NCBI RefSeq assembly: GCF_000471905.2
Contig: NW_006494789.1
Coordinates: forward strand, 8,225,036-8,289,035
Direction: 5' to 3'
Source: Amborella trichopoda
Taxonomy: Eukaryota > Streptophyta > Magnoliopsida > Amborellales > Amborellaceae
DNA length: 64,000 bases
Part shown: piece after piece, positions 24,547 through 36,904 of the stretch
Numbering within the stretch: position 1 is the first letter of the stretch
How the letters are laid out: every line of letters begins with the position of its first letter
Program-made: the position numbers and the translations under genes
The notes under the pieces: generated by a model
Told to the model about the DNA's origin: nothing
Databases searched by the model: none
The model's input: only the letters and a program-made list of their open reading frames with translations

Positions 24547-25652
24547 TGTTTTTTTAGGGCATTTTTTAGCACCATGGTTCCCCGATGCGGAATAAAGTAG
24601 AGAAGCTGATCAATAAAGCCTGACAAACAAAGGAAATTTTGAGTGTCTCAAAATGGCCCCAAAACTGGCCAAGATCATTGTAAGAACTTCAAAAATTCTC
24701 TTGCCAAGTTTTGTAGCATTCCGACATGTCTAAGGAACTGCAGATTGATAAACAGTTTCAGTAGAATCAACCTCTATAACCCTCAAATGGACCCCTATAA
24801 CTAGAACCCTACTTTCGGCATGTCGAACAGCTATGGAACCACCACCATTGGATTTGGAACGGTTGAAAACCTTTAAGGATCAAATTTCAGCTTAATTAGA
24901 CACTCCAAGAAGAAGTTATGGGTAAAAGACCAAAACAGGAGGAGCCGCAAACTTTCTCATGCGGCCACCCTGCAAGTAATCACCAATAAAGGGACAATCA
25001 CGAACTTGTGACACTCGAATCTTACTTGTCTGAGGTCATATCATGCTCAAATTTTGTGAGCATGTTCTTCTCGCCAAGACAAGTGTTTCAATATATGACA
25101 CGCCCCATTACGACCCCAAGCAGAGAGAAAAGCTAGAGAGAAGTTGTCTATCCGTGAAGAACGTTACAGGAAAATCAGCAGCGCCATGCCTCGCTCGAGT
25201 GGCAAAATCATGACGCTCATGAACCCGATCGATGTGAAACCACTTGCATCGTGTGCGTAAGGTCTATGGCTATCACTGGTCAGAACCCCGTGCATGATGA
25301 GTGGTCGAATTTCGCCCAAAAATCTGATGAAGTGACTGCAAATTCCAGCATCGAAATTCCAGATTCCGACCAAAACTCTAAAGTTGCAAAATCCTCGTCC
25401 GGACATGAAATCGAGCTGTGTTTGTTGCCATGCAATCGTGACGGCATGCTTAGTATGATCCAGCGAAGATATCATGGAAAAACATCAACGAACAAGCACA
25501 CTATTGATCTAAAGTTTGCAAGATTCATCCAAATTTCAAGTCACATGATCATGTCTTAAAAACACGATCCATGGCTTGAAGTTGGTATCAAATTGATTGC
25601 CATGCTGAGCTCTACAAGAAAACAATCATCTTTCAGACAAACCCTAGATCAT
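24547..25652 (+). repeat. LTR-like segment, second forward copy, truncated by the chromovirus
   Basis: Starts TGTTTTTTTAGGGCATTTTT and aligns to 5558-6680 over its whole length. It ends where the left LTR of the minus-strand chromovirus begins, at about 25640-25655. The expected continuation is not found on the other side of that element at 37394. Confidence 0.65.
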
Positions 25653-26685
25653 CCATGACCAACACCGAAGGCAACAGAGTACGGGATCGCGATTGGAGGT
25701 TGCATACGTCACTCATGGGGGAGTGGCATCAACACTTATTAAAACTGCGTAATCAAAGCAAACCACAATAAGAAGACAAAACTCATTCATCAACCGATAG
25801 AAAACTGAATAAATTAAAACCATTAACTTCATTAATCTCCAAAAGCCTTTACAATAAGGTTGGAGGCCGACAAGCCTAACATTCGTTTAAAAAATATTAC
25901 ATAAAAAGGAATAACATGTGGTAGTGCCACCAGATAGCTACAAAGTCAAGAAGAAATCCTGAACTGGTTTGAACTCCGAACACCTACTATCAACGGTCCG
26001 CTGCTCACCACACGCGATCAGGCACTAACGCTCTACACAGATGAAATAAGTGGATTGAGCAATAAGCTTAGTAAGTAGATCACTGCCCTTACATTCCTGA
26101 CTATTAGCGAATACATAATAATATGTCCAAAGTTTGTAGAAAATCACATGTGTCTCACAGAGTATGGTCACACATCAGAGTATATATGAATGTTGTATAA
26201 AGATGGTAAGATTCAATTAACAGAGAATTTCTTGTTCTCAAGAGGACATCAACCTTTGTAAATATTACAGATACAGTCAGATGTTCATACAGAATACCAA
26301 ATTCAAATAAGCAGAACAGACGAATTCAAGTGAGCAGAACAGAAGAATTCAGGTAAGCAGAACAGAACAAATTACTCCCAAAGTAGAAGTCGCATCAATC
26401 AGGTCAAGTTAACCCTGAAACTTGGGACTTCTACCCTCATTCAGGAGGGAGGATAATGACAAGTGGAGGTCCCACTTCGAAATATCCTCACTCATGCATA
26501 CATCCTCAGCACACTTTAGGGGTTTCGATAGGCTGAGGACTTGCAAGACACGACCTTCAATTGTGCTTTCAAGCGAGAGGGCGTTACACTACCATTGGAG
26601 GACCCAATGCATAGTGCCAAAGATAATTTGAAGGGGGGCGACCCTCTTAGTTAATTACAGTTACATCTTGACTCCACTCCTATCA

Positions 26686-27298
26686 TAGAAGTCGAGGTAC
26701 AGTATACCAATTGTGTCGCAGTCAAATATCAGTATTCATATAACAGAAACAAAAGGTCTACTACCAATGGAGGACTCATTGTGCAGAAGTCAGATATCAG
26801 TATTCATATAACAGAAATAGAAGGTCTACTATCAATGGAGGACCCATTACGTAGCAATTAGATATTAGCAGTCATATAACAGAAACATAAGAGCCTACTA
26901 CCAATGGAGGACCCATTGCGTAACAGTCAGATATAAGTATTCATAGAACAGAAACAGAAGGTCTACTACCAATGGATGACCCATTGCATAGCAGTCAGAT
27001 ATCAGTATTCATATAACAAAAACATAAGGTCTACTACCAATGGAGAACCCGTTGCGTAGCAGTCAGATATCCGTATTCTTATAACAGAAACATAAGGTCT
27101 ACTATTAATGGAGGATCCATTGCGTAGCAGTCAAATATCAGTATTCATATAACAGAAAAAGAAAGTCCACTACCAATGGAGGACCCATTGCGTAGCAGTC
27201 AGATATCAATATTCATATAATAGAAACAGAAGGTCTACTATCAACAGAGGACCCAATGCGCAGTCTTCAGATATCAGTATTTAGATCACATTATACAG
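26686..27298 (+). repeat. 68-bp tandem array in the left LTR
   Basis: The phrase AAGGTCTACTACCAATGG (with variants) recurs near 26754, 26822, 26890, 26958, 27027, 27095, 27163 and 27231, a regular 68-bp period. Each unit continues GACCCATTGCGTAGCAGTC and AGATATCAGTATTCATATA. The same array, with a similar number of units, is in the partner LTR. Confidence 0.93.
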
Positions 27299-28644
27299 TA
27301 TTCATTATTCATATGACAGAAACCAGGTATCACAAACACAGGGTGGCGGTATCGGTATCGCATGATAACATTATCAAAGTCACAGAACCTCGATGTCAGT
27401 GTCATATAATAACAGCAACAGTGTCCATAAGTGTCACAACTGCAATTTCAAGCCATGACATCTACTTATGAATAGGGTCATAACTTTCAATTCACTTGGA
27501 ATTTAAAGATAATTCTAAAATCAATTTTGTGCTAGACACAACCATCTTTCAAATAGGTGTGGTTTGAAAGCAATTGAACCTTTTTTATCCCCTCAAATAT
27601 ATAAAATAATAAAGACATTAAATCTGAAATCTATTTTAGCACTAAAGGCAGTGACATGTCTTTAAAAATTAATCCATAACTCGAAATCAAAGAGAGATTT
27701 CAAAGAGTGCTCAACATCTGAATTGAAGCTTACTTATGTACCGTTCAAATGACAGTGGTTTGGAAGAAAATGGACATATTTTATTCCGTCGAAATTTGTG
27801 ACATCAAAGACATCGATTCTGTGTTTTCCACTAAAACTATCCACAATGACCTACTGGCATAGTTTGAACGATAACTCTACATACATGAAAACTTAGAACA
27901 AGATAAAAACAAGAGCATTGAAATAGACTCAGAAATATTTCCAATGGCTATATTTGGCGTCATTTGGACTTAATTTCTTTGTCAAATTCTCAGTTCAACA
28001 GAGTAACATTCTTGGAAACTATCACAGTCTACTAACAGTGACATATATGCATAAAACCAAGCATATCTTCAAAGCTATCAAGAATCTCAACTTGTCATAG
28101 GCACCAAACACAAAATAGACTGATAGATATTTCCAATGGTGGAAATTTAAGGTCAATCGGATGTCATTTTCTCAGTCAAAATCTCATCACAACAGCAGAT
28201 AAAGTCCCTGGAAAATCACAGTGCAAGTATGGCATGTTCCAAAAAAAATTACTCCATAACTTCAAATCCATCCAAGATAACAACATGAAACCAAATCTAG
28301 CTTAAAATAGACTCACAAGAGCATCTACCCACAAATTTTTTGGCTCAACAGAAATTATTACAGAGCTTAACAATTCATACACAGAAGGCTAAATTTCTGG
28401 AAAAACAAAGCACAAGTACATTCATGCTATCTTATTCTTTTACCCAATATCTATACAACCTCATGTCTCATCTCATGGTTAAAATCAAGCTTCATTCATG
28501 GCTAAATTTCATACAACTTGATGCAAGGGATAGAAATCTACTTACCAAAACAACAATGGTGCCCTCCAATCCTCTTCCCATAGTCCTTCAACTCTAACAA
28601 TGGCTGCTCCAAGGTGAGGGTGAGAGCTACCCCAATGCTTGTCT

Positions 28645-28648
<4 letters not shown>

Positions 28649-28678
<30 letters not shown>

Positions 28679-28875
28679 TAGAACGTAGGAGGACGTGACG
28701 GAGGAGGGAGGGTACGTACGTACCTCCTCGTGACGTAGGTGGCGACGTACCTAACGTCGGTACGGGTCGNNNNNNNNNNNNNNNNNNNNTACGTACGTAC
28801 GTACGTACGTACGTACGTACGTACGGTACGGTACGGTACGGTACGGTACGTACGTACGTACGTACGTACGTACGT

Positions 28876-28915
<40 letters not shown>
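28649..28915. repeat. (GA)n and (TACG)n microsatellites around a gap
   Basis: (GA)n runs at 28649-28674 and 28884-28913 flank a (TACG)n tract (28790-28873), a stretch with ACGT inserted at many points (28700-28769) and 20 N (28770-28789). The partner LTR has a single (GA)n tract at 36871-36901 and no TACG tract, so this is a local duplication plus expansion, or an assembly error. Confidence 0.85.
28770..28789. other. Assembly gap (20 N)
   Basis: A short N run in the middle of the ACGT-rich tract of the left LTR. The true length is unknown. Confidence 0.99.
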
Positions 28916-28917
<2 letters not shown>

Positions 28918-29438
28918 TGAAACGTGAGGGACGTGACGGAGAGGAGGGGGCTTAAGTACCTCCTCTTGGCAGGTGGCAGCCCTAAACTGACGGGTGGCAA
29001 CAAGCTTCCATGCAGCTGTACAAGTGGCGAACATCAACCATGCACGGTAGTGCCGCAGCCACACGACGATGCCCCTCGGTCACTCGTGGCGTTGCGCTCT
29101 CCACTGCTGCGAGCTCCCTTCCTTCATCGTGCGCTCTATCACCGCGCACTCTACACCATCGCCATGCGCTCTACACCGTTGTGGGCGCTCTCTCTCTGCG
29201 TGCTCTACACCATTGTCGCACGCTCTCTCGTCACTCACTCTACACCATCGTCGCACGCACTACATCACATGCTCTCTCTTCTTCTCCTTCATAGTCCATG
29301 ATAGCCATCTCTCTCTCATCACAGTCAATGATAGCACGAGCAAGGGTAACACTGACTCATAGTCGCGTGTGCTCCTTCTCCATCGGACTTTTCTTGCCAC
29401 ACGTGTCCTCCTGGCTAGGAAAAGGCTCGGTCGTTACA

Positions 29439-29459
29439 TCATCTCCCCCTTAAAAAGAT
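29439..29459 (-). other. Polypurine tract of the chromovirus
   Basis: On the minus strand, CTTTTTAAGGGGGAGATGA directly precedes the 3' LTR start TGTAACGACC. Its form and position are those of the PPT that primes plus-strand synthesis in Ty3/gypsy elements. Confidence 0.85.
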
Positions 29460-29830
29460 TTTGTCCTCAAAATCGTAAATTAGTCAAATAGATGGGGGTT
29501 TTTTTGCTGGATTTCATCCTCTTATTCCCATGTTGATTTTTCCCTCGAATAATACTACCATAAAACCCAGACTAGGGGAATCTCTTTGTTATGTAAAACT
29601 TGGACCCTACTATCCAGAATCTCAATTGGCTGCTCAACATAAGTTAAGTCTTCCCTAATTGGCATCGACTCATACTTCAAGACGTGGGACGGATCGGGCT
29701 GATACTTCCTCAATAATGAAACTTTGAAAACATCATGAATATTGGGCGATAAGGCCAGTCGATATGCCACGACTCCGATTTTCTCTAATATTTGCGAATT
29801 TAGCTTCCCTCTCTTGTTGAACCTCATAAT
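29460..29830 (-). pseudogene. Integrase C-terminus and chromodomain remnant
   Basis: The minus-strand reading has FNKRGKLNSQILEKIG, DVFKVSLLRKYQPDPSHV and EQPIEILDSRVQVLHNKEIP. Then LVWVLW-stop and STWE-stop-EDEIQQKNPHLFD follow. The last part matches the CR-type chromodomain of Tekay chromoviruses, where (I/V)PLVKVLW and EEATWE are conserved. Such domains are thought to direct integration by binding chromatin marks. Stops after VLW and STWE and at the end show decay. Confidence 0.85.
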
Positions 29831-31021
29831 TCCCTTTATTGTTACACTTTCAAAAAGACCTGATCACCTAGTTCAAATTCAAGGTCCCTTTTGGTCATTA
29901 TTGGCATAACTCTTATGTCGACTCTGAGCTATTTTAAGCTTTTCTTGAATTAGGGTGATCTCTTCTGATGTTACTTGAACAATTTTTGGCCCTAACAGTC
30001 TCATTTCACTTACTTCTTCCCAACACACTGGCGATCTGCATTTTCTCCCATAGAGGGCCTCAAAAGGTGTCATTTGAATACTTCCCTGGAAACCGTTGTT
30101 ACATGCAAATTCTATCAAAAGTAAGTGATCATCGCAGTTTCCTTTAAAGTCTGTAACACAGGCCCTCAACATATCTTCTAAGGTCTGAATGGTCCTTTTT
30201 GATTGTCCATCGGTCTGGGATGAAAAGCAGTACTTAAAGTGAGTCTCGTCCCCCAAGATGTTTGCAAACTGTTCCAAACCTCAAAGTAAATCTAGAATCC
30301 TTGTCGAACATAATACTAACAGGTACTCCATGTAGCCTTACTATTTCCTTGACATACAGCTGAACCAGTTTATCCAGGGTATAGGTAGTGCGGACTAAGA
30401 AATGTGCAGCCTTAGTTAATCTGTCCACAATAACCCAAATGTTGTCATGTCTAGTGCCTGATCATGGCAACCCGGATACAAAGTCCATAGTGATGTGCTC
30501 CCACTTCCATTTCGGCACAAGCAAAGGTTGCAACAGTCCAGCAGGTCACTGGTGCTCAGCCTTTACTTGCTGACAGGTCAAACATTTAGAAACAAATTGT
30601 GCCACCTCCCTCTTCATGTTATTCCACCTGAAATTCTTCTTTATATACATTTTTGTGCTTCCTAGGTGTACAATATATGGGAGTGGTGTGCCTCTTCTAA
30701 AATGACCCTCTTGATATTCTCATCATTTAAGACACATACCCGTTCTCTAAATCTTAACAAATCATCACTGCCGACAAAAAAAACCTCCTTTCTTTCCCGC
30801 TTTAATTCTTCCAGGATTTTCATAAGCTGGGGGTTTGTCTTTTGTGCTACTCGAATATGTTGAAAGTGCTGAGGTTCCACCCTTATACCTGCAGTTATTC
30901 CTTCCCCAAAACTAGAGGGTAAAGTCGAGCGCCACTCCACTGCATCTTCTATCAGTTTCATCTCTTGAGCTATCAGATGGGCTATTGATATCAAGGGTTT
31001 CTGGCCCAAAGAGTTGGCCAC
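29831..31021 (-). pseudogene. Integrase of the chromovirus
   Basis: Minus-strand reading. The N-terminal zinc-binding part includes [11 protein letters not shown] near 30685. The catalytic core follows as MDRLTKAAHFLV (30428 downward), FDKDSRFT (about 30305) and SQTDGQSKRTIQTLEDML (about 30220-30165). The third catalytic residue, normally Glu in GQSERTIQ, is Lys here (codon 30197-30199, AAA for GAA). Frameshifts lie between the second and third catalytic motifs and between the zinc region and the core, with several stops at 30430-30660. The enzyme would have joined the cDNA to host DNA; this copy cannot. Confidence 0.92.
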
Positions 31022-31054
31022 TACATTTGTCTTGCCTGGTTAGTATTGATGGTA

Positions 31055-31300
31055 CAGTCATAGTCATTTAGTAGGTCCATCCATCTTCTGTCTCATATTC
31101 AACTCCTTTTGAAAAAATAAATACTTGAGTCTCTTATGGTCTGTGAATATCTTAAATTGGGCTCCATAGAGATAATGTCTCCAAACCTTTAAGGCAAAGA
31201 CTACGACCGCGAGCTCTAAGTCATGTGTTGGGTTATTTTTCTTATGCGACCTTAATTGTCTAGAGGCATATGGCAAGCATCAGTGTAGACCACAAAGTCT
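31055..31300 (-). pseudogene. RNase H domain of the chromovirus
   Basis: The open minus-strand frame from 31276 reads [14 protein letters not shown], then [20 protein letters not shown], then [14 protein letters not shown] and QKELNMRQ. It holds the conserved Glu and Asp positions of the retroviral-type RNase H in plant Ty3/gypsy elements (ELA and FTDHK). The start of the domain near 31290 is frameshifted relative to this frame, and a stop follows soon after. Confidence 0.92.
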
Positions 31301-31309
31301 TCGTTTCCT

Positions 31310-32340
31310 TTGAGTAAGGTTAAGAATTGGGGTCGTAGTTAATCTCTTCTTTAATTCTTGAAAACTCTTCTCACAGTCATCTGACCATATAAATTTTACT
31401 TCTTTCTGGATTAGGTGGGTCAAGGGGAGCGCTATTTTAGAGAAGCCTTCCACAAAACACCTATAGTGTCCACCAAACCCAAAAAACTACAGACTTCCGT
31501 CACATTTGTTGGCCTTCCCCACTTAATCATAGCTTCAATCTTACAAGGGTCAACTGCGAGCCCGTCCTTAGAAATGACATGTCCAAGAAAGGCCACACTT
31601 GGAAGCCAAAACTCGCTTTTCCCCAACTTGGCATATAACTTTTCTGTCTTCAAAATATGGAGAATCATCCTCAAATGTCGTTTGTGCTGTTCTCGATTCC
31701 TTGAGCACACTAGGATGTCATCCATAAAGACTACTACAAAGTCATCCAGGAAGGGCTTAAAAACCCTATTCATTAGATCCATAAAAACAGTCGGGGCATT
31801 AGTTAGTCCAAACGACATCACTAAAAACTCGTAATGACTGTAACGAGTTCTGAATGTGGTCTTAGGGACATCTTCTTCCTTGACTCACAGCTGATGGTAA
31901 CTTGACCGAAGGTCAATCTTGGAAAATACCTGGGCTCCTTGGAGTTGATAAAAAAGGCCATCAATTCTAGGTAAAGGGTACTTATTCTTCACAATGACTT
32001 GGTTCAGTTATCGATAGTCTATACATAACCTCAAAAACCCATCTTTCTTTTTAACAAACATAACAGCTGCACCCTAAGGCGACACACTAGGTCGGATGAA
32101 TCTCTTCTCTAGTAACTCTTGTAGTTGTTCTTTTAACTCCTTCAATTCAGTTGGGGTTATCCTATGAGGGGCTTTAGAGATGGGGGGCAGTGCCAGGGAA
32201 CACATCTATCTCAAACTCTATTTCTCTGGTTGGGGGCAGAGAAGTTAACTCTTTAGGAAAGACATCGGGATATTCTCTCACCACCTTTATTTCTTCTAAC
32301 TTAGACCGGTCATCCTGATTTTCCACTTCGTAAGCTAAAT
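31310..32340 (-). pseudogene. Reverse transcriptase of the chromovirus
   Basis: The minus-strand reading contains the RT motifs in order: [41 protein letters not shown], then (ORF 31821-31432) [19 protein letters not shown]. The catalytic [11 protein letters not shown] follows, with FMDD at 31717-31728, and then [13 protein letters not shown]. Most plant elements have YIDD or FIDD, so Met is a small variant. In-frame stops precede GAAVMF, follow CIDYR and follow SYHQL, and a frameshift lies after SFLGL. It would copy the genomic RNA into cDNA. Confidence 0.95.
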
Positions 32341-32365
32341 ACCCAACACATCTTTGAGTCAGTAA

Positions 32366-32823
32366 TCAGGAAGCCTGAATAGCCGAGATAAAATGTAGAG
32401 GGAAAACATCCTTGATGCCAATAAAGTTTAACTCAGGTTGGTTTGGGTGTCTAAGGGTTACAGTCTTATCATGACAATCCACACTAGCATGGTGTGTGGA
32501 TAGCCAATCCATGCCCAAAATAATGTCAAAGTCTTGGATATCTAACAATATCAAATCTATAGGTAGTACACACCCTTCAAGCAAAACCCACAATGTTTTT
32601 AAACAATATCAGTTTCTATATATTCCCCCATAGGTGTGCACACTACCAATGTCCAATCAAGCAAGGAAGGTCTAACATTTATGTGGCATGCAAAGTGAGG
32701 TGCAACAAAGGAGTGTGTAGATCCGGGATCAACCAAAATTTTAGCTTCAATACCACAAACGGAGAGAGTACCTCTAATAACTGAAGTTGATATCATAACA
32801 TCCTGCTCAGTGAGAGCAAACAC
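32366..32823 (-). pseudogene. Aspartic protease of the chromovirus
   Basis: The first open frame (32823-32599) contains ILVDPGSTHSFVAPHFA, where D-P-G replaces the more usual D-S-G, a substitution often seen in these elements. After a frameshift near 32595, the second frame reads LPIDLILLDIQDFDIILGMD and WLSTHHASVDCHDKTV, the hallmark following the protease in chromoviruses. It would process the polyprotein. Confidence 0.92.
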
Positions 32824-33880
32824 CCGACCTTGAATCTTTGGTCGGTTCTCAGGTCCCCTTACTGGGCAATCTCTAATTTGGTGACCCGGCTTGCCACATC
32901 TGAAGCATGCCCCAGTCCTCCTTCATCAATCAACTGCCGAGTGATTATCTTTCCCATAGTGTGGGCACATCGGACGTCGACTCTCTCTTACATCTCCCGA
33001 TAATGTTCTCTGAATCTTCTTGCCTCTTTGATTTTCTCCTCCCCTAAAGTTCCTCTTCGGTGGGGGTCGAGATTTTCTCCCCAAGTTTCCAAACTGGGCT
33101 GGTCTCATCTTCCAATTTCCCCCAACCCGGGACTCTTCGCAATCCCTCTAGATTTTCATGGCTAAGTCCACCAAAGGGGAGAAAACCTTCAGATTCATTG
33201 ATATCACCTTCCCCCTTATTTCTGACCTAAGGGCCCTATCAAATTTATTTGCTTTTCGTGCCTCAGTATTAATGATGTGTGGCTCATACCTTGACAACTC
33301 AGCAAACTAGGTTGCATATTGTTCCACAGTTAAATTTCCATATTGCAGCTCGATAAACTCTATTTCTTTTCTTTCCCGTAATGAATCAAGAAAGTACTTC
33401 TCATTGAAGGCTTCTAAGAAATTTTCCCAGCTCTCTTCTGTCCTAGAGTCTTCCCAAGACTGTTTCACTGAGCCCCACCAGTGCTCAACGTTCCCTTCAA
33501 GCATAAAAGTGCCTAGCCTTACCTTCTGCTCATCAGTACAGTTTAAAAATTTGAATATCTTCTCCAACTACCTTCTCCATCTCTCAGAGGTTTCTACTCC
33601 CCCAAGCCCTAAGAAGGCCGGAGGAGCCAACCTCTTAAACTTCTCTATCAAGCTACTATCATTCGAGTCATGGGCAGGGGTAGATGGGGCTGGCATAGCT
33701 TCCTTCATCATCTGTGTCATGGCCCCAAAAGTTCAAACAAACTCTCTGAGGGAATCAGTGTTTTCATTACTAGAGCTTACATTGTTGACCCGCGTCCTCA
33801 GCATCTTCAACCTAAGACACAAGAACTCAGTTACTAATCTACCCAAAACTATTCTAAAGACACTTCTAACTCCCTAGGCC
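32824..33880 (-). pseudogene. gag of the chromovirus
   Basis: The minus-strand reading includes LIEKFKRLAPPAFLG, MEKIFKFLNCTDEQKVRLGT, FMLEGNVEHWWGSVKQSW, FLEAFNEKYFLDSLRERKE and EFIELQYGNLTVEQYAT, a classical plant Ty3/gypsy gag core. Near 32880-32960 are two zinc knuckles. The first, CPHYGKDNHSAVD, is damaged (second Cys is Tyr, last Cys lost). The second, CFRCGKPGHQIRDC, is complete. Stops and frameshifts interrupt it. Confidence 0.92.
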
Positions 33881-33898
33881 AAGAACCCTAATCTCGCT

Positions 33899-33910
33899 AC
33901 TCTGATATCA
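33899..33910 (-). other. Primer binding site (tRNA-iMet type)
   Basis: The minus strand reads TGATATCAGAGT, ten of twelve matches to the usual initiator-Met PBS TGGTATCAGAGC. It lies four bases inside the end of the 5' LTR (complement of 33915, ...GTGACA). This fixes the orientation and LTR boundary. Confidence 0.88.
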
Positions 33911-33914
33911 TAAT

Positions 33915-36868
33915 TGTCACGACCCTACCCTCTGACCCCCACTGGAGGCGACAGAGTGCAGGATCGCGACCAGAGGTCGTGTACGTCACTCAGGGGGGTG
34001 TGGCATCAACATGTATTAAAAGTGTAGAATCAAAACAAACCACGATAAGAAGATAAACCTCATCCATCAAGCAAAAAAAAACTGAATAAATTAAAATCAT
34101 TAACTTCATTCATCTTCAAAAGCCTTGACATTAAGGTTGGAGGCTTACAAGCCTAACATTCGTTTCAAAATTATTACATCAAAACGAACAACGCATGGTA
34201 GCGTCACCGATCCGCTGCTCACCACGCGCGATCAGGCACTAACTCTCTACATAGATGAAATAAGTGGAGTGAGCAATAAGCTCAGTAAGTAGATCACTAC
34301 CCTTACATTCCTGACTATTAGTGAATACAAAATAATATGTCCATGGTTTGTCAAAAATCACATTTGTCTCACAGAGTATGGTCACACAGTAGAGTATATA
34401 TGAATGTTGTATAAATATAATAAGATTCAATTAACAGAGCATTTCTTGTTTTCAAGAGGACATCAACCTTTGTAAATAGTAAAGACACAGTCAGATGTTC
34501 ATATAGAATAACGAATTCAAATACGCAGAACAAACGAATTCAGGTAAGCAGAACAAAACAAATTACTCTCAAAGTAAAAGTCACATCAATCAGGTCAAAC
34601 TAACTTTGAAACTTGGACTTCTACCCTCATTCAGGAGGGAGGATAATGACAAGTGGAGGTCTCACTTCGTAATATCCTCACTCATGCACACATCCCCAGT
34701 GTGCTTTGGGGTTTTCAATAGGCTGAGGCCTTGCAAGACACGACCCTCTATTGTGCCCTCTGGTGAGAGGGCATTACACTACCATTGGAGGACCCAATGC
34801 GTAGTGCCCAAGACAATTTGGGGCGGGCGCGATCCTCCCAGTCAATTATAGTTACATCTCGACTCTACTCCTATCATAGGAGTCAAGGTACAATATACCC
34901 CACTACCAATTGAGGACCCATTTTGTAGCAGTCAAATATCAATATTCATATAACAAAAATAGAAAGTCTATTACCAATGGAGGACCCATTGCGCAGCAGT
35001 CAGATATCAATATTCATATAACAGAAACAAAAGGTCTACGACCATTAGAGGACCCATTACGTAGCAGTTAGATATCAGTATCCATATAATAGAAACATAA
35101 GGTCTACTACCAATGGAGGACCCATTCCATGGCAGTCAAATATCAGTATTCATGTGACAGAAACATAAGGTCTAATACTAATGGAGGATCCATTGCGTAG
35201 CAGTCAGATATCAGTATTCATATAATAGAAACAGAAGGTCTACTATCAATGGAAGACCCATTGCGTAGCAGTCAGATATCAGTAGTCATATAAGTGAAAC
35301 AGAAGGTCTACTACTAATGAACGACCCATTGCATAGCAGTTAGATATCAGTATTCATACAACAGAAACAAAACGTCTACTACCAATGGAGGACCTATTGT
35401 GTAGCAGTTAGATATCAGTATTCATATAACAGAAACAGAAGGTCTACTACCAATGGAGGACCCATTGCGTAGCAGTCAGATATTAGTATTCATATCACAT
35501 TATACAATATTCATTATTCATATGACAGAAACCCGGTATGACAAACACAGAGTGGCGGTATCAATATCACATGATAACATTATCAGAGTCACAGAACCTG
35601 GATGTCGGTGTCACAAAATAACAGTATCAGTGTCCATAAGTATTACAATTGCAATTTCAAGCCGTGACATCTAATATAAGTAGGGTCATAACTTTCAATT
35701 CACTTGGAATTTAAAGATAATTCCAAAATCAATTTTGTGCTAGACGCAGCCATATTTCAAATAGAGGTAGTTTGAAACAAATTGAACCTTGTTTGTCCCC
35801 TCAAAAGTATAAAATAATAGAGACATTAAATCTAAAATATGTTGTGCAGTGAAGGCAGTGACATGCCTTTAAAACTTAATCCATAACTCGAAATCAAGAA
35901 GAGATTTCAAAAAGTGCTCAACATGTGAATTGAATCTTACTTATGTAATGTTCAAATGACAGTGGTTTGCAATAAAATGGACATATTTTGGTTAGTCGAA
36001 ATCTGTGATATCAGTGACATCGATTCTGTATCTTCACTAAAACTGTCCACAACGACGTACTAGCATAGTTCGAACTATAACTCTACATACATGAAAAATT
36101 AGAGCAAGATCAAAGACAAGAGCATTGAAATAGGCTCAGAAATATTTCTAATGGCTATGGTTTTGATGTCATTTAGACTCCAATTGCTTTGTCAACAGAA
36201 GTAAATTTCCTAGAAATTATCAGAGTCTGCTAACAATGACATATATACATAAAACCTAACATATGTTCCAAACTATCAAGAATCGCAACTAGTCATAAAC
36301 ACCAAACTCAAAATTGACTCATTGAACTTTCCAATTGTGGTAATTTAACGTCAATCGGATATCATTTGGTCAATCAAAATCTCATTACAACAGCAGATAA
36401 ATTACCTAGAAAATCACAGTGAAAGCATGGCATGTTCCAAACAACTATTCGATAACTTCAATTTTATCCAAGATAACAACAGGAAACCAAATTTAGCTTA
36501 AACTAGACTCACAAGAGAATCAGCCCACAAATTTTCAGGTTCAACATAAATGATTACAATGCCTAACAATTCATACAAAAAATGCCAAATTTTTAGAAAA
36601 ACAGAGCACAAGTACATTCATGTTATCTTATTCTTTTACCCAATTTCTATACAACCTCATGTCTCATCTCATGCTAAAACTCAAGCTTCACTCTTGGCTA
36701 AATCATGTTTCATGCATGCTTAGATTCATGTTTCATACAACTTGATGCAAGGGGTAGAAATCCACTTACCAAAACAACAATGGTGCCCTCCAATTCTATT
36801 CCCACAATACTTCAACTCTAATAATGGTTGCTCCAAGGTGAGGGTGAGAGCTTCTCCAAAGCTTCTCT

Positions 36869-36904
<36 letters not shown>

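Larger units (their letters stand above)
25653..29438 (-). repeat. Left LTR (3' LTR) of the chromovirus
   Basis: Homologous along its length to 33915-37393. The plus-strand right end is GGCTCGGTCGTTACA. The left end is degraded: matching begins at TGACC...GGCAACAGAG near 25653. It is longer than its partner because of an extra GA/ACGT-rich duplication around 28649-28930, which includes a 20-base gap. No coding is supported within it. Confidence 0.9.

Noticed and set aside
28627..29064. Minus-strand ORF with YVRTYVRT repeats
   Set aside because: It spans the N gap and is made of (TACG)n and (GA)n microsatellites inside an LTR.
28924..29362. Overlapping plus-strand ORFs rich in His, Ser and Leu (also 36989-37289)
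   Set aside because: They come from 20-22 bp repeats of GCGCTCTACACCATC in both chromovirus LTRs, open in several frames at once.
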